37,063 bases of DNA from Chloroflexota bacterium. Lineage in GTDB: Bacteria; Chloroflexota; Chloroflexia; Chloroflexales; Roseiflexaceae. The notes beneath the pieces were generated by a model. It was not told the DNA's origin and searched no databases. It was given only the letters and a program-made list of their open reading frames with translations. The stretch is from assembly GCA_030550675.1 (NCBI GenBank), contig JAUQOW010000013.1:1-37063 (forward strand), given 5' to 3'. Position numbers and translations under genes: made by a program. This document shows, in pieces, positions 17,267 to 25,371 of this stretch (positions are counted from its first letter, which is position 1; every line of letters begins with the position of its first letter).

Positions 17267-18352
17267 ATGCGCTATCTCCGCACCACGCTCATCATCCTGT
17301 TGCTCGCCACGAGTGTGAGCAGCGTCGCTGCCGCCCCTGCGACAGAACAAACGACCGCTGTCTTCTTCCGGGAAACGCAGAACTGGATAGCGCCGCCGTT
17401 CTACCACTTCTGGAGCAGGAACGGCGGTCTCCCGATCTTCGGCTACCCGCTGGCGCCGACCGATTTGATGACCAGCCCAGACGATGGGAAGGTCTACGCC
17501 ACCCAAATCTTCGAGCGCAACCGGCTGGAGTACCACCCCGAAAATCCTGAGCCATACCGGGTGCAGCTCGGTCGACTGGGGGTCGAGGTGCTACAAAAGC
17601 AGGGGCGCAACTGGCAGGATTTCCCAAAGGGCGAACCGAAGCGCGGGTGTGACTTCTTCCCCGAAACCGGGCATACCCTCTGTGAACCGTTCCGCAGCTA
17701 CTGGCGACGTTACGGGTTGGAACTGGGGTTCCGAGGCGTAACGCGCGCCGAGTCGATTGCGCTCTTCGGTCTGCCGATCTCTGAGCCAATGATGGAGACC
17801 AACGCTGACGGCGCGACGGTGCTGACGCAGTGGTTCGAGCGCGCTCGCTTTGAATACCATCCGAATAATCCGCCGCAGTATCGAGTGCTGCTGGGGCTGC
17901 TCGGCAAGGAACTCTACGGACCCTATCGACCGGGCGTGGCAAGCGTCCGCGGACAGGCGTTGATGCGTCTGCCGGGCGGTGGAGCGCAAATCAGGCAGGC
18001 GTCGGTCGGGATTCGAGGACCCTACTACCCTGAAGGACATCCGTTGCACGGCGTGACCGAGGCATACTTCGACTCACGCGGAAATCCCTTCTTCGTTTCC
18101 ACCGAAGAATGGTTTACCACCCTCGTCGATATCCGAGCCGATAACACGTTCACCTTCAGCGACTTCATACCCGCTCTGCCTGGCGCTTCAATGCAACTGG
18201 CGCCAGGACTCATTGACGGCGTTTGCGCTAACGGACAGAAAGCCGATTTCTTTCCGTTCGGCTCGGCTCAGGAGTTCTCGCTCGAAGCAGGAGAGACGCT
18301 CGATGTCGGCGAATACCAGATGAACATCATCTGCGGTGGTCTCTTCGGGTAG
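17267..18352 (+). CDS. Secreted protein with two LGFP-like modules
   Basis: The N-terminus MRYLRTTLIILLLATSVSSVAA is a clear signal peptide, cleaved probably after AAA. Two related modules follow. The first reads FYHFWSRNGGLPIFGYPL...QIFERNRLEYHPENPEPYRVQLGRLG, and the second FRSYWRRYGLELGF...LFGLPIS...QWFERARFEYHPNNPPQYRVLLGLLG. This F-x-x-[FY]W...GxPIS...[QV]xFERxRxEYHP pattern recurs in secreted and cell-surface proteins of Chloroflexota and has an LGFP-like character, suggesting a wall or polysaccharide contact role. The C-terminal ~120 residues are not recognised. Two ATGs are possible (17261 and 17267); the AGGGAGG lies better spaced for the second. The function is unknown. Confidence 0.72.
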   Translation: MRYLRTTLIILLLATSVSSVAAAPATEQTTAVFFRETQNWIAPPFYHFWSRNGGLPIFGYPLAPTDLMTSPDDGKVYATQIFERNRLEYHPENPEPYRVQLGRLGVEVLQKQGRNWQDFPKGEPKRGCDFFPETGHTLCEPFRSYWRRYGLELGFRGVTRAESIALFGLPISEPMMETNADGATVLTQWFERARFEYHPNNPPQYRVLLGLLGKELYGPYRPGVASVRGQALMRLPGGGAQIRQASVGIRGPYYPEGHPLHGVTEAYFDSRGNPFFVSTEEWFTTLVDIRADNTFTFSDFIPALPGASMQLAPGLIDGVCANGQKADFFPFGSAQEFSLEAGETLDVGEYQMNIICGGLFG

Positions 18353-18419
18353 GCAGCGCCTTCAAATTGTACCTGCACCTATAGGCAAGCGGACCGCGCA
18401 CCCCTGCCTCTTTCCCGAT

Positions 18420-18440
18420 GGGCGAGCGGACCGCTTGCCC
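18420..18440. repeat. Extragenic palindrome between convergent genes
   Basis: GGGCGAGCGG and CCGCTTGCCC pair around one base with a single G-T mismatch. A related half, GGCAAGCGGACCGCGCACC, lies about 45 bp upstream (18384 onward), so two degenerate copies of GCGGACCGC are present. The palindrome is placed between the ends of two convergent genes. Confidence 0.6.
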
Positions 18441-18491
18441 GCACCTCTCCACGTTCAACGGCGCCGCCTTCCCATCTGCGTCCCACAACGT

Positions 18492-18758
18492 TCAACCGCC
18501 GGTCTTCAACCGCTCAACCAGGTCGATGTACTGCTGCATCGCGGTATCCCTGGCGACGCCCCTGAGTTTTGCCCAGGCATCGTACTTCGCCTGCCCGACA
18601 AAGTCCAAGCCGCCAGGTCGCTTGCCGCTCACATCGCCGACCGTCGCCTGTTTGTAGAGAGCGTAGAGTTGCAGCATCGTTTCGTTGTCGGGACGCTTCG
18701 ACAGACGAGTGGCGGCTTCGGCGGCCGCTGTAAATTTCGCTTCCAGTTCGGCGCTCAT
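18492..18758 (-). CDS. Acyl-CoA-binding protein (ACBP family)
   Basis: The 88-residue product matches the ACBP family: TRLSKRPDNETMLQLYALYKQATVGD, then RPGGLDFVGQAKYDAW, then YIDLVERL at the end. The conserved Tyr and Lys of YALYKQ and the AKYDAW motif line the acyl-CoA pocket in known structures. These proteins bind medium- and long-chain acyl-CoA esters and buffer their intracellular pool. ACBPs are common in eukaryotes and occur sporadically in bacteria, including Chloroflexota. I prefer the second ATG (18758), seven bases after AGGAG; the first ATG (18764) would overlap the stop codon of the upstream isoaspartyl peptidase gene. Either way the two genes are tightly coupled. Confidence 0.9.
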   Translation of the reverse strand: MSAELEAKFTAAAEAATRLSKRPDNETMLQLYALYKQATVGDVSGKRPGGLDFVGQAKYDAWAKLRGVARDTAMQQYIDLVERLKTGG

Positions 18759-18760
18759 CG

Positions 18761-19765
18761 TCATACTCCTGTTATAATCCCTCCGCCTTCAACACGATAC
18801 GCATACGCCATGCGCGGCGTATTGAAGGCAAATCCTGCTCGTCCTCGCCTATCCAGCAGAATAACGCCCCCCAGACCGTTAACGCGTCGTTCGAGCCGTT
18901 CTATCGCCATGCGTGCTGCGTCTGCCGACGCATGCCCCGCGCCCAGCAGGTCCGTCGCGGTCTTCGCCAGCAGAACCTTGATAATCGACTCGCCCCACCC
19001 GGTTGACGAGCACCCGCCGGTCTGAACGTCAGCATACAACCCCGCGCCGATCAACGGCGAATCACCGACCCGTCCAGGGAGTTTGAACGGCGTGCCGCCG
19101 GTCGATGTGGCAGCCGCCAGGTTTCCGTAGCAGTCGAGCGCCACAGCGCCAACCGTGTCGCCAGGATGATCGATGTGCAAAGGAGGAACTTCCGGGTGCA
19201 GCGAAGCGGCACACGCCGTTTCCCGGTCGCTGCCGCCCCACACAATTCCTCGCCGACCAGCAATCTCTCCTGGCGGACGTTGAAAAGCGTCCGGCGTGCG
19301 GAACGCCTCCAGACGCCGTAGTTCTTCCCAGCGCGCACGCTCGCGCGGCACGATCAGGTCCTCACCGGCGCACCGCTCCACGCCAACTGCTTCAGCAAAG
19401 CGTTCAGCGCCGCGACCGACTAGCAACACTGCTTCGCTCTCAAGCACACGACGCGCCAGCGTAACCGGGTTGCGCACGCTGCGTACCGCAGCCACTGCGC
19501 CCGACCGCAGCGTCGCGCCATCCATGATCGCAGCGTCGAGTTCGACCAGACCATCGCGGTTGAGCACGGAACCAACCCCTGCATCGAACGCGGGATCGTC
19601 CTCCATGATGCGCACTGCTGCTTCAACCGTGTCGAGCGCCGTCGCGCCGTCGGTCAGCGCCTTCCAGCCGATATCCAGCGCGCGACGGCATCCGGCGAGA
19701 TGCGGTTCAACCTCGTCGTCAGGAATATCCCACGCGCCGCCGTGAACAATCAGGGCTATCGGCAT
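18761..19765 (-). CDS. Isoaspartyl peptidase / L-asparaginase (Ntn hydrolase)
   Basis: The 334-residue protein belongs to the N-terminal nucleophile asparaginase-2 family. It begins MPIALIVHGGAWDIP; the catalytic threonine is T204 in HPGDTVGAVALD, where autoproteolysis should split the chain into alpha and beta subunits. The GGxxx tail of that region (TSTGGTPFKLPGRVGDSPLIGAGLYAD) is also typical. These enzymes hydrolyse beta-aspartyl dipeptides, and often L-asparagine, in the cytoplasm. The ORF track start lies 38 codons upstream and reads through MITE copy B; the ATG at 19765, with GGAGGG five bases before it, is clearly better. It is the first gene of a two-gene unit with the acyl-CoA-binding protein. 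Confidence 0.92.
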   Translation of the reverse strand: MPIALIVHGGAWDIPDDEVEPHLAGCRRALDIGWKALTDGATALDTVEAAVRIMEDDPAFDAGVGSVLNRDGLVELDAAIMDGATLRSGAVAAVRSVRNPVTLARRVLESEAVLLVGRGAERFAEAVGVERCAGEDLIVPRERARWEELRRLEAFRTPDAFQRPPGEIAGRRGIVWGGSDRETACAASLHPEVPPLHIDHPGDTVGAVALDCYGNLAAATSTGGTPFKLPGRVGDSPLIGAGLYADVQTGGCSSTGWGESIIKVLLAKTATDLLGAGHASADAARMAIERLERRVNGLGGVILLDRRGRAGFAFNTPRMAYAYRVEGGGIITGV

Positions 19766-19785
19766 CGCCGCCCTCCGCCATCTCG

Positions 19786-19918
19786 TAGAGCAATCAACCT
19801 GAACCTGGACAAACAGGGACGTGGAGTGGTCAGCGTTAGCTTCGACAGGCTCAGCCAGCGTCAGCCGCAAAACGATCACCCATAGGCAAGATTGTGCAAC
19901 ATCTGGTTGATTGCTCTA
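19786..19918. repeat. MITE-like palindromic repeat, copy B
   Basis: Perfect 14-bp terminal inverted repeats, TAGAGCAATCAACC and GGTTGATTGCTCTA, bound this 133-bp unit. It shares CCTGGACAAA, AGATTGT and ATCTGGTTGATT end sequences with copies A and C. The central palindrome, CTTCGACAGGCTCAGCC, is in the opposite orientation to the ends compared with A and C. The element sits 20 bp before the isoaspartyl peptidase start. Confidence 0.75.
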
Positions 19919-20023
19919 TCAGCCTTTCTCGGAAAGATCAGGCAAAGGCGCAACGTTTCGCAATCAACCCTATCTCCCTTTGCGCCTTCGCGCCTTTGCG
20001 TTGACCTCTTCCGCACACCGTCC

Positions 20024-20608
20024 TCAATCTCCGCAAGCAGCATGTGACGGCGGCGCCTCACTGGTTGCCTGAAGCAACTGCTGCAGATAGACGAACGCCG
20101 AGAGCGCAAAAGGCGCCATCGCCGCGTAGAGCGCCGGACGTCCGCTCCGCGGACCGTCGGCAAGGTAAAGCAGCATCGCCAGCGTCAGCGCCAGGGTCGT
20201 CGCCTTGCCCGACGGATGCGCTGTTGCGATGACGCGCCGACGGCGATAGATCAGCAATCCGCCAAGAATAATGGCAACATCACGCCCCAGGATAAGCGCC
20301 GTCGCCCACCATGGAAAACCGCGCACCCGCGAGAGAGTGACAGCCGTCGCATCGATCATCAACTTGTCCGCCACCGGGTCGAGCAACTTGCCCAGCGGCG
20401 ACACCTCGCGCCTGCGACGGGCAACCGTCCCATCGATGGCATCGGTAAACATCGCCGCGCCAAGAATGCCGAGCGCCCGCCAACGCTGTTCGGGACGCTG
20501 CATCGCGTGCAGCGCCGCCGGCAGCATCAGCAGGCGCGCCAGCGTCAACAGGTTGGCGGGGTACAAGACTTCACGCAGTTTGAAGGCATGGCGCAAACGT
20601 GCTGACAT
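20024..20608 (-). CDS. CDP-alcohol phosphatidyltransferase, PgsA-like
   Basis: The 194-residue membrane protein has the CDP-alcohol phosphatidyltransferase signature D-x2-D-G-x2-A-R-x8-G-x3-D-x3-D, visible as DAIDGTVARRRREVSPLGKLLDPVAD. Several hydrophobic helices surround it. The family exchanges CMP of a CDP-diacylglycerol for an alcohol such as glycerol-3-phosphate or inositol phosphate; the sequence resembles phosphatidylglycerophosphate synthase but the alcohol cannot be fixed. The start at 20608 lies 1 bp after the stop codon of the preceding DUF4013 gene, so it is probably translationally coupled; an earlier ATG at 20632 would overlap that gene. It may be the last gene of the T-box operon. 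A second paralogue lies at 34262. Confidence 0.85.
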   Translation of the reverse strand: MSARLRHAFKLREVLYPANLLTLARLLMLPAALHAMQRPEQRWRALGILGAAMFTDAIDGTVARRRREVSPLGKLLDPVADKLMIDATAVTLSRVRGFPWWATALILGRDVAIILGGLLIYRRRRVIATAHPSGKATTLALTLAMLLYLADGPRSGRPALYAAMAPFALSAFVYLQQLLQATSEAPPSHAACGD

Positions 20609-20609
20609 A

Positions 20610-21347
20610 TCAGTACGATGGCGGCGGTCCATAGCCCGGCGGCGGTCCGTAGCCCGGCGGCGGTCCGTAATAGCCCGGTGCGGCGTAGACCGGCTGTGGC
20701 GGCGGGAAGATGCGTTGCATCGCCTGACCGATTGCGTGACCGATCATGCAACTTGCGTAGAACCCCGTGAAAAGTGCGCCAATGCCGCATGCAATAGCGC
20801 CCAGACTTGCAACGATCGCTGCCAGGATGATCACAAGCAGGAGCGTCAGGAAAACCCCGACGTTATTGCGCAGCAGAGCAAGCGCCTCGCCGAACTTGAA
20901 CGCCTCGCCGAACGAGTCGGTTGCCAGGTAGCGCATAATCGCTGCGAGTCCGGCAAAACTGCACACAATCGCAGCGATGGCGACCAGAGTAAAAAGACAT
21001 GCACTGATCAGTGCAACAAACCCTGCCGCCCCTTCCGACTCGCCCGCTACCGCTGCCATGGCGATGGTAAGGAAAGCGAGAATGCCATAGATGATTGCCA
21101 CCGGCAGCAGATAGACGATCTGAATCACCAGTGCAATAAAGCCGATCTTCAGAAAATCGCCGAACTCTCCCCATGCCGGCAACGGGCGCGGATTGCCGCG
21201 CGCCACATTCTGCGCCACACGATAGGAATACCCCTGAACCGCGATTCCGCCTACAATTGGGATCAGGGGAACCAGACCGCCGATCAGCACCTTTGTGATC
21301 CACTGCTCGTCTTCAGTCACGAAACTGAAAGTCTTGCCGATCTCCAT
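20610..21347 (-). CDS. DUF4013 membrane protein with Pro/Tyr/Gly repeat tail
   Basis: The 245-residue product starts with IGKTFSFVTEDEQWITKVLIGGLVPLIPIVGG, the usual opening of DUF4013 proteins, and has about five hydrophobic helices. The C-terminal 25 residues are tandem copies of GYGPPP (YYGPPPGYGPPPGYGPPPSY), encoded by an 18-bp near-repeat at 20627-20686. The ribosome-binding site AAGGAGG is five bases before the ATG. Its function is unknown; such tails are often cytoplasmic sticky or low-complexity segments. It is a paralogue of the neighbouring gene, 12 bp away, and they are probably co-transcribed. Confidence 0.82.
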   Translation of the reverse strand: MEIGKTFSFVTEDEQWITKVLIGGLVPLIPIVGGIAVQGYSYRVAQNVARGNPRPLPAWGEFGDFLKIGFIALVIQIVYLLPVAIIYGILAFLTIAMAAVAGESEGAAGFVALISACLFTLVAIAAIVCSFAGLAAIMRYLATDSFGEAFKFGEALALLRNNVGVFLTLLLVIILAAIVASLGAIACGIGALFTGFYASCMIGHAIGQAMQRIFPPPQPVYAAPGYYGPPPGYGPPPGYGPPPSY

Positions 21348-21359
21348 GTTTCCTCCTTG

Positions 21360-22085
21360 CTACATTAACTCGCTGACACGGGAGAGTCCGCGCCGTTCGA
21401 GTTCTCGTTCGGCTGCAACGTATATCTGAACCACGAGGAGATGCGCATACAGCAGCGCGCTCAGCGTCAACCAGATCAACAGCAGCACAATGACCAGAAC
21501 GCCGGGAAAGGTCAGATTGGCGACCAGGAACGTCAACCCGCCAAGCGCAACGGCAGGCAGATAGGCGGGCAGCGACGCCAGCCGCGCCCGGAAATAGACC
21601 GCACGCGCACCGGGGCGCAATGCCTCGCGCAAGGAACGCATGCTCATTGCATGCTCCGGTGAGGCGTCCTGCACATAGATCAGGCGACCGACCATTGATA
21701 CGCTGCTCATAAAGATGAAAATCAGATAGAGCAGCATGACAACCCCAATGATAGTGAGCGCCTGGTTGGCAAACGCCGGAGAACCGCTCACCACCGCTGA
21801 AAATGCAATGCAAAAAGAGACGACGCCTACGACCATAAACGGCATAACATAGAACAGGAAGTCGATAATCCAGGCGAACATCCCCATCAACCAGCGCGTC
21901 GACCAGTCGAACCAGGGGGGGAGCGGCGCAGGATACCCTTTCCGTGAGTTGTCGATATACTCAATGATCCACCCGCCAGCGAACGGCGCGCCGACGATCG
22001 ACATGAATAACGCGCCGCCGATCAGAATTTTGCGCCACCAGAGCGGGTCGCTATGCACAGTTCGAATGGCGGTCCAGAGATCCAT
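21360..22085 (-). CDS. DUF4013 membrane protein, paralogue
   Basis: This 241-residue protein has the same family shape as its downstream neighbour. DPLWWRKILIGGALFMSIVGAPFAGGWIIEYI matches the opening, and GYPAPLPPWFDWSTRWLMGMFAWIIDFLFYVMPF the next helices; about six hydrophobic segments are visible. The GYPAPLPPW motif corresponds to NPRPLPAW in the neighbour. Unlike the neighbour it lacks the Pro/Tyr tail and ends in a charged helix (AERELERRGLSRVSELM). The biochemical role of DUF4013 is not known. It starts 42 bp after cinA, on the same strand. Only a weak ribosome-binding site precedes the ATG. Confidence 0.8.
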   Translation of the reverse strand: MDLWTAIRTVHSDPLWWRKILIGGALFMSIVGAPFAGGWIIEYIDNSRKGYPAPLPPWFDWSTRWLMGMFAWIIDFLFYVMPFMVVGVVSFCIAFSAVVSGSPAFANQALTIIGVVMLLYLIFIFMSSVSMVGRLIYVQDASPEHAMSMRSLREALRPGARAVYFRARLASLPAYLPAVALGGLTFLVANLTFPGVLVIVLLLIWLTLSALLYAHLLVVQIYVAAERELERRGLSRVSELM

Positions 22086-22127
22086 GCAATCACGGGGATG
22101 TGTGCTGAAGGACAGAACGATGCCGGG

Positions 22128-23309
22128 CTATAACGCCGCGAGGTGTTGCCGCAACGCATCGAATGCCATCGTGCCGGCGAAATCCCAGACCTCCTCACTC
22201 CGCATATCGAAACGGCGGCGCCGCTCATCGACGCCGCCACTATGCGCGATCGCCACACAGATTGTGGCAAAGCCATCTGGCGCGATCACGCTCGAAGGTT
22301 GCAGCGCCAACCCGATGTCGGCGCGCCACTGATGACGCACCTCAACGGCGCCGGTGCGCGCCAGGCTCTGCGCTGCGTCGTCGTCGGCTGGAATATCCGC
22401 CGGGTGGATGATAACTCCGCGCAATGCAGCCAGCGCCTCTTTCTGGGCGCTCAGGGCGCGGTATAGCGGAGCGGAAGCTACGCCTTCGTAAAGGGCGATT
22501 GTCTTGCCGCGCTCGCGCAGTAAACGAGCAACCGTCTGATCAAGACGCTCGTTGCCAAGCAGATGTGCGCCGAGTCGCTCACGGATGGTCGCCTCAACCG
22601 CCGCAATCATCGCTTCTGCGTCAGTGCGGTTGTTCGCCCTGGCGCCGATGCGCAACTCATACTGCGCGCGCTTGGCGGAAATCCCCAACGTCGGATTGGT
22701 TTGCGTCATCAGGTCGGAGAGCATTTCGCCGATGACGCTTTCACCAAGCCCGACGGCATGCAGGGTGCGGACCAGAATGACGTCAGTTTGACCGCGCTCA
22801 TCGCGCAGATACGGCAGGATAGCGTGTTCCCACAGGTAGCGCATTTCGGAGGGGACGCCGGGCAGCACGACGACTGTACCGCGTTTGTCTTCAACAATGA
22901 AGGCGGGTGCGGTGCCACGCGGATTCTCCACGATCCGCGCACCTTCGGGAACATATGCCTGACGGCGGTTGCTCTGCGGCATCGGGCGCCCGAAAGCGCG
23001 AAATCGCGCTTCGATCTGATCAAGAAGATGCTGATGGAAGACCAGCGGGCGCTGGAGGGCGCGCGCAACCGCTTCGCGCGTTACATCGTCGACAGTCGGA
23101 CCAAGCCCGCCGGTGCAGATGACAAGATCGGCGCGCCTGAGCGCCTCACTGAGCGCGGCGGCGATCCGTTCCTCATTGTCGCCAACGACCGACTTACGGA
23201 ACAGGTTGATGCCGATGGAAGCCAGTTGCTGCGCCAGATAGGCGCTGTTCGTGTCGATCGTCTCGCCGAGCAGCAACTCTGAGCCGATCGCCAGAATTTC
23301 AGCGTTCAT
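22128..23309 (-). CDS. cinA: CinA-family protein with degenerate C-terminal amidase domain
   Basis: The N-terminal ~250 residues are a MoCF-type (molybdopterin-binding) domain: ILAIGSELLLGETIDTNSAYLAQQLASIGI, TGGLGPTVDDVTREAVA and VLPGVPSEMRYLWE. This is the CinA/COG1058 domain, known for ADP-ribose/pyridine nucleotide pyrophosphatase activity. The C-terminal portion occupies the position of the nicotinamide-nucleotide amidase domain, but its usual ESCTGG motif is replaced by YEGVASAPLYRAL. That domain may therefore be inactive or diverged. At 393 residues it is slightly shorter than typical CinA (about 410-430). The start MNAEILAIGSE at 23309 overlaps the small gene upstream by 11 bp; the ORF-track start, 52 codons earlier, is not credible. 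Confidence 0.88.
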   Translation of the reverse strand: MNAEILAIGSELLLGETIDTNSAYLAQQLASIGINLFRKSVVGDNEERIAAALSEALRRADLVICTGGLGPTVDDVTREAVARALQRPLVFHQHLLDQIEARFRAFGRPMPQSNRRQAYVPEGARIVENPRGTAPAFIVEDKRGTVVVLPGVPSEMRYLWEHAILPYLRDERGQTDVILVRTLHAVGLGESVIGEMLSDLMTQTNPTLGISAKRAQYELRIGARANNRTDAEAMIAAVEATIRERLGAHLLGNERLDQTVARLLRERGKTIALYEGVASAPLYRALSAQKEALAALRGVIIHPADIPADDDAAQSLARTGAVEVRHQWRADIGLALQPSSVIAPDGFATICVAIAHSGGVDERRRRFDMRSEEVWDFAGTMAFDALRQHLAAL

Positions 23310-23550
23310 ACAGCGCCCCCAGCGGATCGGACGGATTTTGATCGGTGCGCGACATTCCGGCGGCGCGGCGGCGACGCACATCAGCCCACATGTCCTGCTC
23401 GTATGCTTCCATCGCCTGCCGCCCCGCCGCAATCGCGCCGCGGACGCGCGCCGCCAGCGCTTCAACGCCGCCGAAGCGCGCCGTTCCGACCGCTACCGCT
23501 GCCGCGCCGATCGCCACGCCAATGGCAAAGCCGATCAGAAATCGATTCAT
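23299..23550 (-). CDS. Small membrane-anchored protein
   Basis: The 83-residue product has one N-terminal hydrophobic helix, MNRFLIGFAIGVAIGAAAVAVG, followed by a helical, charged cytoplasmic-looking tail (RVRGAIAAGRQAMEAYEQDMWADVRRRRAA). It resembles small YtxH-type proteins in layout, without a definite family match. The start at 23550 is supported by AAGGAG six bases before it; the ORF-track start 18 codons earlier overlaps thrS. The gene lies 16 bp after thrS and its end overlaps the cinA start, so it is embedded in the same transcript. Confidence 0.72.
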   Translation of the reverse strand: MNRFLIGFAIGVAIGAAAVAVGTARFGGVEALAARVRGAIAAGRQAMEAYEQDMWADVRRRRAAGMSRTDQNPSDPLGALYER

Positions 23551-23566
23551 CAATGCTCCTTCGTCG

Positions 23567-25354
23567 CTATGCCTTCGCTTCGATCTCAGCCCGGGCGCGT
23601 GCAATGAACGCTGCGACCGGCATGGCGCCGAGGTCTTCGCCCGACCGGGTGCGCACCGCGACGGCGCCAGCGTTCTGTTCTCTGTCGCCGATTATAAGCA
23701 TATACGGTATCTTCTGCAACTGCGCTTGACGGATCTTCGCCTGCATGCGATCCTTGCTCAGATTGACTTCGACCCGCAACCCGGCTGCGGTCAACTGTCG
23801 CCCGACCTCAGTCGCGTAGGCGCTGTGCCGTTCGTCGGAGATCGGAATGACCACTGCCTGAACCGGCGCCAGCCAGAGCGGAAAGGCGCCGGCATAGTGT
23901 TCGATCAGCACCCCCATGAAGCGCTCTGTAGTTCCAGTGACAGCGCGGTGCAGCACCACCGGCGTTCGCGGTTGGCCATCTTCCGCAATATACTCCAGAC
24001 CCAGACGCCGTGGCTGGATAAAGTCCACCTGAATGGTCGACAACTGCCACTCGCGCCCCAGGACGTCGCGCGCCAGAAAATCGGCTTTCGGTCCGTAGAT
24101 CGCCGCCTCTCCAGGCGCCTCCTCGTACTGCACATTGTAGTGATCAAGCGCCGCACGCAGCGCCCGCTCCGCCAGTTCCCATGCTTCGTCGTCGGCGATG
24201 TACTTTCCGCCCTCGCCGCGTAATGAGAGGCGTACCCGATAATTGGTGAAGCGGTACGTTTCAAGCACCTCGCGGATGAGCCGCAGCGCCAGCCCGAATT
24301 CCTCCTCGATCTGGTCTGGACGACAGAAAATATGGCAGTCGTCCTGGGTCAGCGCTCGCACCCGCGTCAGACCGGTCAGCGTTCCGCGCTCCTCGTAGCG
24401 ATACAGGGTTGCAAACTCGGCGAAGCGCAACGGCAGATCGCGGTACGAGTGAATCCCCATCTCCTTGTAGAGGGTCATGTGGCTGGGACAGTTCATCGGC
24501 TTCAGGCGATAGACATGTTCCTCATCCTCGACCATCGGGGGGAACATGTGCTCGCGGTACGCCTCGTAGTGCCCGGATTTCTTGTAGAGCGTCTCCTTGA
24601 CGATGTGCCCGGTCCAGACATGCTGATAGCCATAGCGCGTCTGAACTTCGCGCACATACGACTCCATCAGATGGCGCAGCATCTCGCCCTTTGGCGTGAA
24701 CAGCGGCAAACCAGGACCAATATCTTCCGAGAAGTAGAACAACCCCAGTTCCTTCCCGATGCGGCGGTGGTCGCGCCGCCTGGCTTCTTCAAGCCGGTGC
24801 AAATAGGCGTCGAGTTCCTCTTTGCTGTTCCACGCTGTGCCATAGATCCGCTGAAGCATCGGACGGTTCGAGTCGCCGCGCCAGTAGGCGCCAGCCACGC
24901 TCATCAACTTGAAGGCGTCCGGCGGAATCTGCCCCGTGTGCTCCAGATGCGGACCTCGACAAAGGTCCTCAAACGTGTCGTGTCTATATGTTGAGATGAC
25001 GGTGCTTGAGCTTCCCTGTTCGCCATACTCGTCCTGACCCCGGAGCAGGCCCTCGATCAACTCCAGTTTGTACGGTTGATTCCGGAACAATGCGCGCGCC
25101 TCATCAGGATCGACGACACGATAAACAAATGGGTGTTTTTCAGCGATAATCCGACGCATGCGCCTTTCGATCTCTTCCAGGTCGTCAGGCGTCAGCGGGC
25201 GCGGCAGATCAAAGTCGTAGTAGAACCCGTCTTCGATTGGCGGTCCGATGGCGATTTTGCCCTCTGGAAAGAGCTCAAGCACTGCCTGCGCCATCACGTG
25301 CGCGGCGGAATGGCGCAACCGATAGTAGGGGTCTGTTTCCGGCTTGACTGGCAT
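23567..25354 (-). CDS. thrS: Threonyl-tRNA synthetase lacking the TGS domain
   Basis: The 595-residue class II synthetase begins directly with the editing/SAD domain (RHSAAHVMAQAV) and has no N-terminal TGS domain of about 60 residues found in the standard 640-residue enzyme. The catalytic core shows the zinc-binding MNCPSHM cysteine, motif 2 (RYEERGTLTGLTRVRALTQDDCHIFC) and motif 3 (AVTGTTERFMGVLIEHYAGAFP). The C-terminal anticodon-binding domain (PVQAVVIPISDERHS...) is present. It charges tRNA-Thr with threonine. The start is ATG 25354, after GAGG at six bases; the ORF track extends to a TTG. It is preceded by a 197-residue protein gene 17 bp away, whose leader carries a T-box riboswitch, so ThrRS supply is presumably controlled by uncharged tRNA-Thr. 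Confidence 0.96.
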   Translation of the reverse strand: MPVKPETDPYYRLRHSAAHVMAQAVLELFPEGKIAIGPPIEDGFYYDFDLPRPLTPDDLEEIERRMRRIIAEKHPFVYRVVDPDEARALFRNQPYKLELIEGLLRGQDEYGEQGSSSTVISTYRHDTFEDLCRGPHLEHTGQIPPDAFKLMSVAGAYWRGDSNRPMLQRIYGTAWNSKEELDAYLHRLEEARRRDHRRIGKELGLFYFSEDIGPGLPLFTPKGEMLRHLMESYVREVQTRYGYQHVWTGHIVKETLYKKSGHYEAYREHMFPPMVEDEEHVYRLKPMNCPSHMTLYKEMGIHSYRDLPLRFAEFATLYRYEERGTLTGLTRVRALTQDDCHIFCRPDQIEEEFGLALRLIREVLETYRFTNYRVRLSLRGEGGKYIADDEAWELAERALRAALDHYNVQYEEAPGEAAIYGPKADFLARDVLGREWQLSTIQVDFIQPRRLGLEYIAEDGQPRTPVVLHRAVTGTTERFMGVLIEHYAGAFPLWLAPVQAVVIPISDERHSAYATEVGRQLTAAGLRVEVNLSKDRMQAKIRQAQLQKIPYMLIIGDREQNAGAVAVRTRSGEDLGAMPVAAFIARARAEIEAKA

Positions 25355-25371
25355 ATGCAACCTCGTCGCTT

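Noticed and set aside
20627-20686. Possible CRISPR-like or VNTR array
   Set aside because: The short near-repeats encode GYGPPP units in frame at the end of a DUF4013 gene; there are no spacers.
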